Assembly (NCBI RefSeq): GCF_001029505.1
Contig: NZ_LEKH01000002.1
Coordinates: 248,001 to 312,000 of the forward strand
DNA length: 64,000 nucleotides
Direction: 5' to 3'
Origin: Rubrobacter aplysinae
GTDB taxonomy: Bacteria; Actinomycetota; Rubrobacteria; Rubrobacterales; Rubrobacteraceae
This document shows positions 54,396-63,744 of this stretch, piece by piece (positions within the stretch are counted from its first letter, which is position 1; each line of letters begins with the position of its first letter). Under the pieces are notes generated by a model that did no database searches, had not been told where the DNA came from, and saw only the letters and a program-made list of their open reading frames with translations. The translations under genes and the position numbers were made by a program.

Positions 54396-55286
54396 ATGGA
54401 GTTGCGGCAGCTACGGTACTTCGTCGCGGTGGCGGAGGAGATGAACTTCGGGCGGGCGGCGCGGCGGTTGCGGATCAGTCAGCCGCCACTCAGCATGCAG
54501 ATCAAAGCCCTGGAGCGGGAGCTCGGGGTGGATCTTTTCGCGAGGACCACCCGCAGCGTTAGCCTCACGGACGCCGGACGGGCGTTCTTGCCACGGGCGG
54601 CGGAGATACTCCGCTCGGTCGAGGAGTCGGCGGAGGTAGCCCGGAGCGCGGGGGCCGGGCTCACGGGGCGGCTCACGGTGGGGTTCGTAAGCTCGGCGAC
54701 GCTGAGCCTGTTGCCGCCGGCTGTGAGGCTGTTTCGGGAGCGGTTCGGCGGCGTGGAGCTGGAGCTCAAGGAGCTTACGAGCGGGGAGCAGCTCGACGCT
54801 TTGTACGAGCGAGGGATCGGGGTCGGGCTGGCACGGCTGCCGCTGGAGGCTCCCGGCATCCGTGTGGAGCCTCTGCTAGAAGAGAGGTTGCTGGTTGCGC
54901 TACCCGAGGGTCATCCTTTGGAGAGGCTGGACCAGGTGCCGATGCAGGAGATCTCGGATCTCCCACTGGTGTTCTTTACCCGCAGGCTGGTGCCAGGGCT
55001 TCACGAGCACATCCTGGAGCTGTACCGGAGCGTCGGGGCCTACCCCCAGGTCGTGCAGGAGGCGATACACCTGCAGACCATAGTCGGGCTCGTGGCTAGC
55101 GGAGTCGGGCTGGCGATACTCCCCGACTCAGCCCGGCGCGTCCATCGCGAGGGTGTGACTTACCGGCCGCTGGACGCAGAGGAGACGGGGAGCTGGCTCG
55201 GCCTGGCGTCCCTGGAGAACGAGGACTCGTTGCTCGCGGAGAACTTCACCAGGACCCTGCGGGAGGTGGCCCGGGGAGAGGAGTAG
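54396..55286 (+). CDS. LysR-family regulator of the amine-oxidation operon
   Basis: ATG 54396 gives 296 residues starting MELRQLRYFVAVAEEMNFGR and AARRLRISQPPLSMQIKALEREL (winged HTH), then a periplasmic-binding-like effector domain (LTGRLTVGFVSSATLSLLPPAVRLF). LysR proteins usually activate a divergent operon and repress themselves; the operon starting with the sarcosine oxidase-like gene is the target. The intergenic region is very AT-rich and contains several T-N-A type motifs, but no single clear LysR box could be chosen. In-frame ATG 54378 is less likely. Confidence 0.88.
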   Translation: MELRQLRYFVAVAEEMNFGRAARRLRISQPPLSMQIKALERELGVDLFARTTRSVSLTDAGRAFLPRAAEILRSVEESAEVARSAGAGLTGRLTVGFVSSATLSLLPPAVRLFRERFGGVELELKELTSGEQLDALYERGIGVGLARLPLEAPGIRVEPLLEERLLVALPEGHPLERLDQVPMQEISDLPLVFFTRRLVPGLHEHILELYRSVGAYPQVVQEAIHLQTIVGLVASGVGLAILPDSARRVHREGVTYRPLDAEETGSWLGLASLENEDSLLAENFTRTLREVARGEE

Positions 55287-55595
55287 GCCGATAGACGAGA
55301 AAGGAGCTTAACCGGGCGAGAGCAGCACTGTATGTACCCATGGCCCAGGGTGCCACCAGTGGGGATCGGAGGGCGCATCTCTCCGGGAGCACCATCGAGG
55401 AGGAGTTCTCCCCGGAATACACCGGGGAGAGCTATCTGAAAGAAGTCCGGACAGCCTCACCATACAACCGCTACACAACTCCTGTGTCAGCGTTTCCGTC
55501 TCGCTAGGAGGGGCGGGGTTGCACCCGAATGACCCCGCCTCTCACAGTGGCCGGCACTATCTGCCGAAACCGGCCGCCCAAAGCCGGCGATGCGA
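55287..55595. other. Intergenic region with bidirectional-type hairpin
   Basis: These 309 bp lie between the ends of the convergent LysR and alcohol dehydrogenase genes. A 55-codon frame from ATG 55340 has no ribosome binding site and no recognisable product. No other gene is visible. Confidence 0.45.
55509..55542. terminator. Hairpin between convergent genes
   Basis: AGGGGCGGGGT (55509-55519) pairs with ACCCCGCCTCT (55532-55542) with one mismatch and a 12-nt loop. It lies between the two convergent stop codons and may end both transcripts; T-runs are lacking. Confidence 0.5.
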
Positions 55596-56606
55596 TTAGC
55601 CGAAGGTCAGCACCACCCGGTCACGCAGGCGGCCGTCCGCCATCTCCTTCAGGACGTCGTCCGCATCCTCCAGCGGGCGCTCGGTAACGCGGGGCCGGAT
55701 GTCGTGGCTGGCGGCAAAGGCGAGGGCGTCGCGGGCGTCCTTACGCGAGCCCGAGGGTACACCCATGATCTTGCGGCGGCCCATTATGAGAGCAGCCGGT
55801 GCGGCCTCGATCTCATCCCCGGCGGCGCCGAGCACCACGAGCCGACCGTCCTGGGCGAGCCCGTTCACGGCCTGGCTCATCAGCTCGCCCGAGGGGCTGG
55901 TTGCGAGCACGATGTCCGCGCCGCCGTCCCACTGCTGTAGCGCGTCGGCGAGCGACTTCTCCTTGGTATTTATGAAGCGCTCGGCCCCGAGCTCGCGGGC
56001 CTCGCCCTCCTTGTCCGGGCTGCCCGAGAGAACGGCGACCCGCGCCCCCATCGCCCGGGCGTACAGCACCGCGAGATGGCCGAGCCCGCCGAGCCCTATA
56101 ACGGCGACCTTCTCGCCCGGCCGGAACTCGGCCCGCTTGAGGCCATTGTGCACGGTCAGCCCGGCGCACATCAGCGGCCCGGCCTCCGAGTCACTCAGGG
56201 CATCCGGGATCGGGACGGCGTAGCTTGCGGGTGCGATCATGTACTCCGCGTATCCGCCGTCCCGGGTAACACCCGTAACCTGGACCTCGTTGCAGAGGAC
56301 CTCGTCCCCGGCGGTACACTGCTCGCAGTGCCCGCAGGAGTCGTAGAGCCACGGCATCCCGACGCGCTGACCCTTCTGGGGCCACTCGACGTTCTCGCCG
56401 GCCTCCTCGACCACGCCCGCGACCTCGTGCCCCGGAACCAGCGGGAACTGCGCAAACGGGAACGCGCCCTGCTGCACCGCCAGATCACTGTGGCACACGC
56501 CGCAGGCGCGGACCCGGATCAAGACCTCGTCAACGCCGGGCTCCGGCCTCTGCCGCTCCTCCTGCGAAACCGCGCTGCCCGTATCCTGCATTACCATCGC
56601 CTTCAT
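55596..56606 (-). CDS. Zinc-dependent alcohol dehydrogenase (AdhP/AdhT-like)
   Basis: ATG 56606 follows GGAAGGG and gives 336 residues. Zinc and NAD motifs are RACGVCHSDLAVQQGAF, VPGHEVAGVVEEAGENVE, DSCGHCEQCTAGDEVLC and VAVIGLGGLGHLAVLYARAMGA. This subgroup oxidises ethanol and other primary alcohols, or reduces the aldehydes. It stands alone; the upstream frame to 56762 has no ribosome binding site. Confidence 0.92.
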   Translation of the reverse strand: MKAMVMQDTGSAVSQEERQRPEPGVDEVLIRVRACGVCHSDLAVQQGAFPFAQFPLVPGHEVAGVVEEAGENVEWPQKGQRVGMPWLYDSCGHCEQCTAGDEVLCNEVQVTGVTRDGGYAEYMIAPASYAVPIPDALSDSEAGPLMCAGLTVHNGLKRAEFRPGEKVAVIGLGGLGHLAVLYARAMGARVAVLSGSPDKEGEARELGAERFINTKEKSLADALQQWDGGADIVLATSPSGELMSQAVNGLAQDGRLVVLGAAGDEIEAAPAALIMGRRKIMGVPSGSRKDARDALAFAASHDIRPRVTERPLEDADDVLKEMADGRLRDRVVLTFG

Positions 56607-56779
56607 CAAACACCCTTCCGATACGAATTCGTGTATGAGACCCGCAAATCCTAACCGCCCGGCGGAGATGTGCAAGCCCGGTTCCGCGAGCGTTATAGTG
56701 GGTAACCCGGTGATACGAGAGTCTGCAGAGTCGGCGAGTGCGGCGCGGGGGCGTCGCGGCACGAGGAGACGAGCACTCA

Positions 56780-58465
56780 GTGAAGAATCTGAAGAGCACG
56801 CTAGACCGCATAGACAACAAGGGCTACGGAGCCTACAAGGACCTGCAGGGCACGTACGAGTTCGGGGACTTCACCCTGTACGTGGACAAGGTACAGCGAG
56901 ACCCGTTCGCCCCGCCGTCACTCATCCGGGTGCGCACTCACGACAACGGCTTCGACCGCGCCCTGTACGAGAATCTCGTGCGCCGCTTCGCCTTCGAGGA
57001 CTTCCTCACCCGCCAGGCCGAGCAGGAGATCAAACGCGCCGTCCAGGGCAACCGAGGCTCCGGCAAGAGCGGGCGCGTCGAGATACAGCGTCCCTCTCAG
57101 GTGATCGTCCCCCGCACCTCCTGCGTCGTCGACGAGAGCGGCGTCGAGGCCCGCATGGCCGTGGGTCTTCCGGCTAAAGGCCGCACCGTGGACGGCCGCG
57201 CCGCCCGTGAGGTGCTCTTGGATGAGCTGCCCGAGATCGTGCACAGCGCGTTAATACATCAAGGTATTGACACGGAGAAAGCGCTGGAGCACGTCCAGAC
57301 GGTTGAGGACGCCGAGCACCTGCGCGGACGGCTGGCGGAGCTCGGGCTGGTCGCCTTCGTCGTGGACGGCGCGATCCTCCCCCGCGAGAGCGGCGCGAGC
57401 GACCGCCCGATGAAGAGCGGTGCGAAGCCGTTCGCAACGCCCGAGGAGTATCGGGTGGAGGTAAATCTCCCGAACCGTGGCGCGGTCACGGGCATGGGCA
57501 TCCCCGAGGGAGTAACGCTCATCGTGGGCGGCGGCTTCCACGGCAAGAGCACGCTGCTCAGCGCGCTGTCGTGGGGCGTGTACGATCACCTGCCCGGAGA
57601 CGGGCGCGAGCTGGTTGTCACACGCGAGGACGCGGTCAAGATCAGAGCCGAGGACGGCAGGAGTGTGGCCGGGGTGGACATATCCGGCTCTATCGGCGGG
57701 CTCCCGGGCGGCGGCTCCACCGAGGACTTCTCGACCACCAACGCCTCGGGCTCGACGTCGCAGGCTGCGAACATCGCGGAGGCGCTGGAGGTCGGCACGT
57801 CGCTCTTTCTGGTGGACGAGGACACCAGCGCTACCAACTTCATGATCCGGGACGAGAGGATGCGCGAGCTGATCCAGCGCGAGCCCATCTCCCCCTTCAT
57901 AGACGTGGTCGCCCCGCTTCACAGGGACCTCGGCGTCTCCACCATAGTCGTGGTCGGTGGCGTCGGGGATTATCTGGACGTGGCGGATCACGTCATACTC
58001 CTGGAGGACTACGCCGCAACCGACGCCACCGGGCGCGCCGGGGAGGTGACAGAGGAGTTTCCGCCGCGCGCACCGATAGGCGGAGCCGGGATCTCCAACC
58101 CCAGGGACCGCAGCCTGGAGCCGGGCTCCATAGATCTCAGGCGCGGCAAGAAGGAGACCTCCCGGGGCAAGGGCCTCTCAACCGTGGAGCTTGGCCGGGA
58201 GAGCGTGGACCTCACCTACCTGGAGCAGCTCGCTGAAGGCGGCCAGACCGAGGCGATAGCCAGGATCATCGGCGAGTTCGCCAAGAGCAAGAACGGCCAG
58301 AGCGCCCGCGAGGTCGCCGAAGAGGCCCTGGCAGACGTGGAGAAGAACGGCCTCGACTCCCTGGGCCCGTTCAAGGGCCACCCCGGTGAGATGAGCCAGC
58401 CCCGCCCGCAGGAGGTCGCCGCCGCCATAAATCGCATCCGCTCCCTCAAGGCCACGACCGTCTAG
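56780..58465 (+). CDS. ABC-class P-loop ATPase (PF09818 type)
   Basis: GTG 56780 gives 561 residues: an N-terminal region LDRIDNKGYGAYKDLQGTYEFGDFTLYVDKVQRDPFAPPSLIRV, then QGNRGSGKSGRVEIQRPSQVIVPRTS, a Walker A IVGGGFHGKSTLLSALSWGVYDHLPGDGRE, and LFLVDEDTSATNFMIRD as the Walker B/signature region. This is the 'ATPase of the ABC class' family (trypanosome MRB1590-like), which binds nucleic acid; its bacterial role is unknown. The C-terminal 80 residues are a helical extension. A small membrane protein gene follows 68 bp later. Confidence 0.88.
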   Translation: MKNLKSTLDRIDNKGYGAYKDLQGTYEFGDFTLYVDKVQRDPFAPPSLIRVRTHDNGFDRALYENLVRRFAFEDFLTRQAEQEIKRAVQGNRGSGKSGRVEIQRPSQVIVPRTSCVVDESGVEARMAVGLPAKGRTVDGRAAREVLLDELPEIVHSALIHQGIDTEKALEHVQTVEDAEHLRGRLAELGLVAFVVDGAILPRESGASDRPMKSGAKPFATPEEYRVEVNLPNRGAVTGMGIPEGVTLIVGGGFHGKSTLLSALSWGVYDHLPGDGRELVVTREDAVKIRAEDGRSVAGVDISGSIGGLPGGGSTEDFSTTNASGSTSQAANIAEALEVGTSLFLVDEDTSATNFMIRDERMRELIQREPISPFIDVVAPLHRDLGVSTIVVVGGVGDYLDVADHVILLEDYAATDATGRAGEVTEEFPPRAPIGGAGISNPRDRSLEPGSIDLRRGKKETSRGKGLSTVELGRESVDLTYLEQLAEGGQTEAIARIIGEFAKSKNGQSAREVAEEALADVEKNGLDSLGPFKGHPGEMSQPRPQEVAAAINRIRSLKATTV

Positions 58466-58533
58466 AATTATCCGTAGAATATGCGGGGGAAATCCGCTTC
58501 GGGCGGCTGACGAGCGAGGAGGATGGAGAACAA

Positions 58534-58716
58534 GTGAACAGGTCTCGTGGTAACAGTAGAGGTATCCTTTCAGAAAGGCCGGTAGCCAAGATACTCGTCG
58601 TGCTGGGCGTGTTGCTCGTGCTGATAAGCCTCCTGGCGGGATCCTCGACGCTGACCGGCATCGGCTGGGCCGCCATACTGGCTTCGGCCATAGCGGGGGC
58701 TTTCTTTAACGTCTGA
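58534..58716 (+). CDS. Small membrane protein, 60 residues
   Basis: GTG 58534 with GAGGAGGATGGAG upstream encodes 60 residues with a basic start (NRSRGNSRG) and two hydrophobic stretches (VAKILVVLGVLLVLISLLAG; TGIGWAAILASAIAGAFF). The good ribosome binding site and GC-rich third positions support it. It is not assigned to a family. Confidence 0.7.
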   Translation: MNRSRGNSRGILSERPVAKILVVLGVLLVLISLLAGSSTLTGIGWAAILASAIAGAFFNV

Positions 58717-59109
58717 TCCGGCGCGGTCAGCGGTGGCCGGTGAGTCGCGAGTTTGCGCCGCCCTTTCGTTCCATCCCGCACCGGGGCACGGTGGGAAGGA
58801 GACCAGGCCTATACGTGCCGGCTCCGCGACCGGGCACGGAGATCCTTTGAGATCTCTATTCCACCGGGTGTTGTGGGTGAGTCTGGCAACATACTCTTTA
58901 TAGTGTCTAGTCCGGTGTCGTGGACCGTACACGTAATCCCAGAGGCCGAATTTCGCCAAGGACAAGATTGAGACAAACGTACTTTCGGGTAGTAACCTCC
59001 GGCCACGGGCTACGGGGAGGTGCCATCCGGGAAACTCCGGAAGGGCGATCGTAGCCGAACAGGTTGACTCTGCTCGGGGAGACGGGCGGGAGAGCTAGAG
59101 GGAGAAGCC
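58717..59109. other. Gene-free region, possible degenerate coding remnant
   Basis: No confident gene is seen in these 393 bp. A plus-strand frame around 58820-58971 reads FEISIPPGVVGESGNILFIV then SSPVSWTVHVIPEAEF and looks protein-like, but it has no start or ribosome binding site. TTGACT at about 59064 could be the -35 box for the downstream gene. Confidence 0.35.
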
Positions 59110-60465
59110 TTGGACGAACGCGCCGGTTGGAACGCCCGGTACCTCAGAAGACGCCGTCTGAGAGTGATAGGGCTGCTGATGTTGGTGGTTCTCGTGCTCT
59201 TCGTGTTCGCTCAAAGCTGTAGCGCTTGGCTGTTCTCCTCCGGGGATCAGAGCCTCTCGCTATCCTCCGGCTCCTCTGACTCTTCTGACTCTTCTGAATC
59301 CGCCAACTCTTCGAGCTCCTCTGGATCTTCGGGCTCCCAGGACTCCCCGAAAGCGGGCTACGAGGGCGCGAGAGCGGACAGGGAGGCCGGAGAAGGCGGG
59401 CGGGGCGGAGACGCGAGAAATTCGGGGAATGCCGAGGATAATAGTAAAGGGGGTCTGTTCGGCCTGGGGGGTGGCTCCGGAGATTCCAAAGACTCTGGAG
59501 ACTCGGGCGGTGATAAGTCCCGGAAAGCAGAGAAGCCTTTCGCCGCGATCCCGCCCCCGGAAGGCGCGAAACCTCTACAAGATCGCTCCGAGGCCGACAC
59601 CGCCCACGGCCGGTATGGTGGCAGGGGTGAGTCCGATGGAGAAAAGGATTTCCCTCCGGGCCGGATGCTGGTACGCGGGGCGAAAGACCCATCAAACGGT
59701 CCGCTGCAGGAGAACCGGCTCGTCGCCTACTACGGTACGCCGCTCTCGGGCTACATGGGCATCCTCGGCGAGCTGCCGCCGGAAGAGATGATGGCCCAGC
59801 TCAAGAAGCAGACCAGGGCCTACTCCGCCGCCGACCCCGAGCGCCCGGCCGTGCCCACCATCGAGCTCATAGCGTCGGTGGCCCAGCGTAACCCGGGGCC
59901 GGAGGGACTCTACGTGCAGCAGACGCCGGTGGAGGAGATCCGGCGCTACTCCAGGCTCGCGAAGAAAAACGACGCCCTGCTCTTGCTCGACGTCCAGCTC
60001 GGGCGCGACGACCTGATGAACGAGGTCAGAAAGCTCGAGCCGTTCCTCAAGCAGGAGCACGTCCACCTCGCCATAGACACCGAGTACTCCGTGGGCCCCG
60101 GACAGGTCCCGGGCATAAACCTCGGCACCATCGCGGGCTCCGACATCCAGCGCGCCGTCCGGTACATGGATCAGCTCGTCGAGAAGGAGAACATCCCGGA
60201 CAAGCTGGTGGTCGTCCACCAGTTCGAGACCGGCATCGTCTCCGGCAAGCAGAACATAAGCCCGACTAAGAACGTCCAGGTATCCCTGAACGCCGACGGC
60301 TTCGGGGGCGCGGCGGCCAAGCTCTCCAAGTACGACATCCTGGTCGGTCAGCAGCCCATCCAGTACGGGGGGTTCAAGATCTTCTACCGTCAGGACTACC
60401 CGGTCCTCTCACCAGAGGAGGTGCTGCAGATGGAGCCGGCCCCCGCCGTCGTCAACTACCAGTGA
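59110..60465 (+). CDS. Membrane-anchored TIM-barrel-like envelope protein, Ser-rich linker
   Basis: TTG 59110 gives 451 residues. A TM segment (about 18-38) is followed by a long Ser/Gly/Asp-rich linker (50-195). The globular domain begins LVAYYGTPLSGYMGILGELPPEEMMAQLKKQ and continues IELIASVAQRNPG, DALLLLDVQLGRDDLMNEV, HVHLAIDTEYSVGPGQVPG and KLVVVHQFETGIV: alternating strands and helices with acidic strand ends, as in TIM-barrel glycosidases. It is predicted extracellular. It overlaps the next gene region, and the three genes 59.1-63.0 kb form one unit. The catalytic activity is unknown. Confidence 0.75.
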   Translation: MDERAGWNARYLRRRRLRVIGLLMLVVLVLFVFAQSCSAWLFSSGDQSLSLSSGSSDSSDSSESANSSSSSGSSGSQDSPKAGYEGARADREAGEGGRGGDARNSGNAEDNSKGGLFGLGGGSGDSKDSGDSGGDKSRKAEKPFAAIPPPEGAKPLQDRSEADTAHGRYGGRGESDGEKDFPPGRMLVRGAKDPSNGPLQENRLVAYYGTPLSGYMGILGELPPEEMMAQLKKQTRAYSAADPERPAVPTIELIASVAQRNPGPEGLYVQQTPVEEIRRYSRLAKKNDALLLLDVQLGRDDLMNEVRKLEPFLKQEHVHLAIDTEYSVGPGQVPGINLGTIAGSDIQRAVRYMDQLVEKENIPDKLVVVHQFETGIVSGKQNISPTKNVQVSLNADGFGGAAAKLSKYDILVGQQPIQYGGFKIFYRQDYPVLSPEEVLQMEPAPAVVNYQ

Positions 60466-60503
60466 ACGCCGACCGTGTAAGACGCGAACCAGGAGGCGGA
60501 TAC

Positions 60504-61811
60504 GTGAAACTCGATAACCCTTCGCGGAGCGGAAGAGCACCGGAGAGGCGGCCAGGCTCCGGGCTACTCAAGATCCCGGCCCTGGTGGGGATGCTGGTGC
60601 TGTTGTCGCTCGCGCTCTACGGCTGCGGCGGGTCCGGCCAGAATAGCGGGCAGTCCTCCGGGAACGCCGACGCAGACTCCGGCTCCACCTCGCAAAACGC
60701 CTCGAAAAACGCCTCAAATAGCGAAGGTACGAGCGGAGGCATGGAAGCTACGGAAGCCACGAAAAGTATGGGAGGTACCAGCGAAGCCACGAGCAGGTCC
60801 GCTGGCGAGTCCCCGGGCGGCGAAGAGGGCGGCGGAGATAAGCCGGAGGCCGTGAAGGGGCTCTACGTGCCGGGGACCGCGGCGGGCGGTCAGAAAATGG
60901 CCGGGATACTGCAGACGGCTGAGGAGACCGAGGTCAATGCTCTCGTTGTGGACGTAAAGGAGGCCGGTCACACCACGTATCCCTCCGAGGTGCCACTGGC
61001 GCGGGAGATCGGCGCGACCACGCGCCAGATCCCGGACCTCGAGAAGCTGGTCGAGAAGCTGGAAGACCGCGACATCTATACCATCGCCCGACTTTCCGTC
61101 TTCCAGGACGACGTGCTGCCGCGCGAGCGCCCGGACCTCGCCGTGCTGGACTCCGCGACCGGCGGGCCGTGGCGGACCTATCAGGGCGGCACCTGGGCGA
61201 ACCCGTACCGGGAGAGCACGTGGGAGTACAACGCCGCGATAGCGAAAGAGGCCGCAGAGGCCGGCTTCGACGAGATACAGCTAGACTACGTCCGTTTCCC
61301 GTCCGACGGCCCGATGAACCGCCTGAGCTACGGAGAAAAGACCGCCCCGACCCAGGCTGCGGCAATCGCGGGCTTTCTGGAGCACACGCAAAAGGAGCTG
61401 GAGCCGACCGGCGCCGAGCTCTCCGCCGACGTCTTCGGCCTGGTCGGGATGAACGACCGCGTGGGGATAGGTCAGATCGTCTCCGAGATGTCCCCGCACC
61501 TGGACGTGCTCTCCCCGATGGTGTACCCCTCCCACTACCCGGCCGGGGCCTACGGCTACGGAAACCCGGACGCCTACCCGTACGAGATCGTCGAGCTCGC
61601 GATGGACGACTTCTCCAAGAAGGCCCGCAAAGCGAACCCGGAGATCGAGATCCGGCCCTGGCTCCAAGACTTCGACTACGTCTCCGCCTACGGCCCGACC
61701 CAGATAGAGGCCCAGATAAACGCGGCCCGGGACTCCGGCATCCGGGGCTGGCTGTTGTGGAACGCCGCCGGAGAGTACACCGAAACTGTCCTCGGAGTCG
61801 GGGGGCAGTAG
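60504..61811 (+). CDS. Lipoprotein, DUF4015-like putative glycoside hydrolase
   Basis: GTG 60504 follows AGGAGG by 7 nt; a GTG at 60462, overlapping the previous stop, is less well supported. The 435-residue product has a lipoprotein signal (LVLLSLALYGC, lipobox Cys), a Ser/Gly/Thr linker, and a putative glycosidase domain: KGLYVPGTAAGG, NALVVDVKEAGHTTYPSEVPLA, YTIARLSVFQDDVL, GFDEIQLDYVRFPSDGPMN, LSADVFGLVGM and LDVLSPMVYPSHY. DUF4015 proteins are thought to be alpha-amylase-like or polysaccharide hydrolases. It probably acts on wall or capsule glycans. Confidence 0.82.
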   Translation: MKLDNPSRSGRAPERRPGSGLLKIPALVGMLVLLSLALYGCGGSGQNSGQSSGNADADSGSTSQNASKNASNSEGTSGGMEATEATKSMGGTSEATSRSAGESPGGEEGGGDKPEAVKGLYVPGTAAGGQKMAGILQTAEETEVNALVVDVKEAGHTTYPSEVPLAREIGATTRQIPDLEKLVEKLEDRDIYTIARLSVFQDDVLPRERPDLAVLDSATGGPWRTYQGGTWANPYRESTWEYNAAIAKEAAEAGFDEIQLDYVRFPSDGPMNRLSYGEKTAPTQAAAIAGFLEHTQKELEPTGAELSADVFGLVGMNDRVGIGQIVSEMSPHLDVLSPMVYPSHYPAGAYGYGNPDAYPYEIVELAMDDFSKKARKANPEIEIRPWLQDFDYVSAYGPTQIEAQINAARDSGIRGWLLWNAAGEYTETVLGVGGQ

Positions 61812-61812
61812 C

Positions 61813-63012
61813 GTGATGTGGTTGAGGCCAGAGACGCAACCGGCCGGCGGACGCCGCCCTCTCCCCCGCCCGCTCTCGATGCCGCGGATCCTGCTAACGA
61901 TGCTAATGCTGGCCCTGCTCACCGGATGCGGAGGAGGCTCGGGCGACGAGTCGGGGAGCGGAGATACGGAGTCCGGAGGCTCTTCGAGTGCCGAGCGGGA
62001 GCAGAACGGCGGCTCGCAGGGCACGGACCAGAAGTCCGGCGGTGGAGGCACGACGAGCCCGGCAGACACGGCAGACACTACAAAGCAGTCCAGGAGCCCG
62101 GCGGAGGTTGGAGCGGATGAGACCGGGAGCATCATGGTGCTCGAGTACCATCGCATAGGCGGGGATCCGACCTTCTCCCCCGACTGGACCATCTCCACAC
62201 AGCAGTTCCGGCAAGAACTTACCTACCTGTACGAGAACGACTACTACCCGGTGAATTTCCGGGACCTCGTAGAAGGTGCGTTGGAGGTCCCGGCGGGGAA
62301 GACCCCGGTCGTGCTGACCTTCGACGACTCCAGCGACACCCAGTTCACGATGGTGCGAGAGGAGGGAGACTGGGTGCCCGAGCCGGCGGGAGCCGTGGGT
62401 GTGCTGGCCGAGTTCCACCGCAAGCACCAGGACTGGCCCATGAAGGGCACGTTCTTCGTCTTGCCGGAGGCGAACGCCCCGAACAACCTCTTCGGGCAGC
62501 CCGAGTTGGCGGAGAAGAAGCTGCGCTATCTGGCGGACGCCGGGTTCGAGATCGGCACTCACACCCTGTATCACGCGAACCTCGCGCAGGCCACGCCGGC
62601 CGGGGTCAGAGAGCAGCTCGCACTCTCCGTGGCGGAGATAAAGAAGCGTCTCCCGGACTACGAAGTGGACAGCCTCTCCCTGCCCTTCGGCGAGTATCCC
62701 TCCAACGAGGCGCTGCTGAGGTCCGGCACGTGGCAGGGCTCCGGGTACGACCTGGAAGGGGCCGCCGAGGTCGCCGGTGGACCGAGCCCGGCCCCGTATA
62801 GCTCACGCCTGGATCCCTACCACGTACCCCGCATCCAGACCGGCGAGCTGGCGGGACAGAGCCAGGCCCTTTTCCGGTACTTTGAGCAGAATCCGGGTGA
62901 AAGATATGTCAGCGACGGCAACCCCGACGTGGTCTCCTTCCCAAAGGGCTCGGGAGAGAGCCTCGACACCGCCGAGATACAGAGTGCGGGAAAGCGCATC
63001 CGGCCCTACTGA
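61813..63012 (+). CDS. Lipoprotein polysaccharide deacetylase (CE4 family)
   Basis: The 399-residue product has a lipoprotein signal (MPRILLTMLMLALLTGC) and a Gly/Ser linker, then a NodB-type deacetylase: VLEYHRIGGD, VVLTFDDSSDTQF (metal and catalytic Asp), KGTFFVLPEAN, FEIGTHTLYHANL (H-x3-H zinc ligands) and LSLPFGEYP. CE4 enzymes remove N- or O-acetyl groups from wall or extracellular polysaccharides. The start is uncertain (GTG 61813, ATG 61816 or ATG 61879). It directly follows the DUF4015-like gene, suggesting joint processing of the same glycan. Confidence 0.88.
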   Translation: MMWLRPETQPAGGRRPLPRPLSMPRILLTMLMLALLTGCGGGSGDESGSGDTESGGSSSAEREQNGGSQGTDQKSGGGGTTSPADTADTTKQSRSPAEVGADETGSIMVLEYHRIGGDPTFSPDWTISTQQFRQELTYLYENDYYPVNFRDLVEGALEVPAGKTPVVLTFDDSSDTQFTMVREEGDWVPEPAGAVGVLAEFHRKHQDWPMKGTFFVLPEANAPNNLFGQPELAEKKLRYLADAGFEIGTHTLYHANLAQATPAGVREQLALSVAEIKKRLPDYEVDSLSLPFGEYPSNEALLRSGTWQGSGYDLEGAAEVAGGPSPAPYSSRLDPYHVPRIQTGELAGQSQALFRYFEQNPGERYVSDGNPDVVSFPKGSGESLDTAEIQSAGKRIRPY

Positions 63013-63105
63013 GAGCCCGCACCGACTCCACGCCGGTTCCGGGTTAGCATGTGCGGGTAGATCACTGATGACAGAGCACGACAGACAGAGCAGATAGGAG
63101 ATATC

Positions 63106-63627
63106 TTGGCCCAGCAGAGCTACGATGACCCGCCGGAGATGCAGCTAGAAGAGGGCGCGGAGTATCATGCCGTCTTCGACACCGAGAAGGGCCGCATCCG
63201 GGCCCGCCTCTTCGCAGAGGAGGCCCCGGTAACGGTTAATAACTTCGTCTTCCTCGCCCGCGACGGCTACTTCGACGGCACCACCTTCCACCGGGTCATA
63301 AAGAACTTCATGGTCCAGGGCGGAGACCCGACCGGCACGGGGACCGGAAGCCCCGGCTACCGCATCCCGGACGAGTTCGGCCCGAGCCTCCGCCACGACA
63401 GGCCCGGCATCCTCTCGATGGCGAACGCCGGACCGGACACCGGCGGCTCGCAGTTCTTTATCACCTACGCCGCCACCCCCCACCTCGACGGCCGGCACGC
63501 CATCTTCGGCGAGGTGGTCGAGGGCATGGACACCCTGAACGAGATCCGCGAGCGCGACCCCCAGCGCGACCGCCAGCCCGGCAACCGCATCGAGAGCGTG
63601 GAGATAGAGGAGACCCCCGCCTCTTAA
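63106..63627 (+). CDS. Cyclophilin-type peptidyl-prolyl isomerase
   Basis: TTG 63106 follows AGGAG by 5 nt. The 173-residue protein is a typical bacterial cyclophilin: [93 protein letters not shown]. It speeds proline isomerisation during folding. It has no signal peptide, so it is cytosolic. Confidence 0.95.
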   Translation: MAQQSYDDPPEMQLEEGAEYHAVFDTEKGRIRARLFAEEAPVTVNNFVFLARDGYFDGTTFHRVIKNFMVQGGDPTGTGTGSPGYRIPDEFGPSLRHDRPGILSMANAGPDTGGSQFFITYAATPHLDGRHAIFGEVVEGMDTLNEIRERDPQRDRQPGNRIESVEIEETPAS

Positions 63628-63658
63628 ACAACGTCCGGGATCGCCCCGGACAAAGTAG

Positions 63659-63702
63659 AGCCGGGGCCCGCACCCAGGATGTGTAAGGTGCGGCCCCCGG
63701 CT
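63659..63702. terminator. Hairpin between cyclophilin and the convergent last gene
   Basis: AGCCGGGGCCCGCAC and GTGCGGCCCCCGGCT form a 15-bp stem with one mismatch and a 14-nt loop, 32 bp after the cyclophilin stop. It lies between convergent genes and likely ends the cyclophilin transcript. Confidence 0.65.
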
Positions 63703-63744
63703 ATGTTCGGCTTTACCTTACTTACCTTACGGTTCTGGCGGCTG

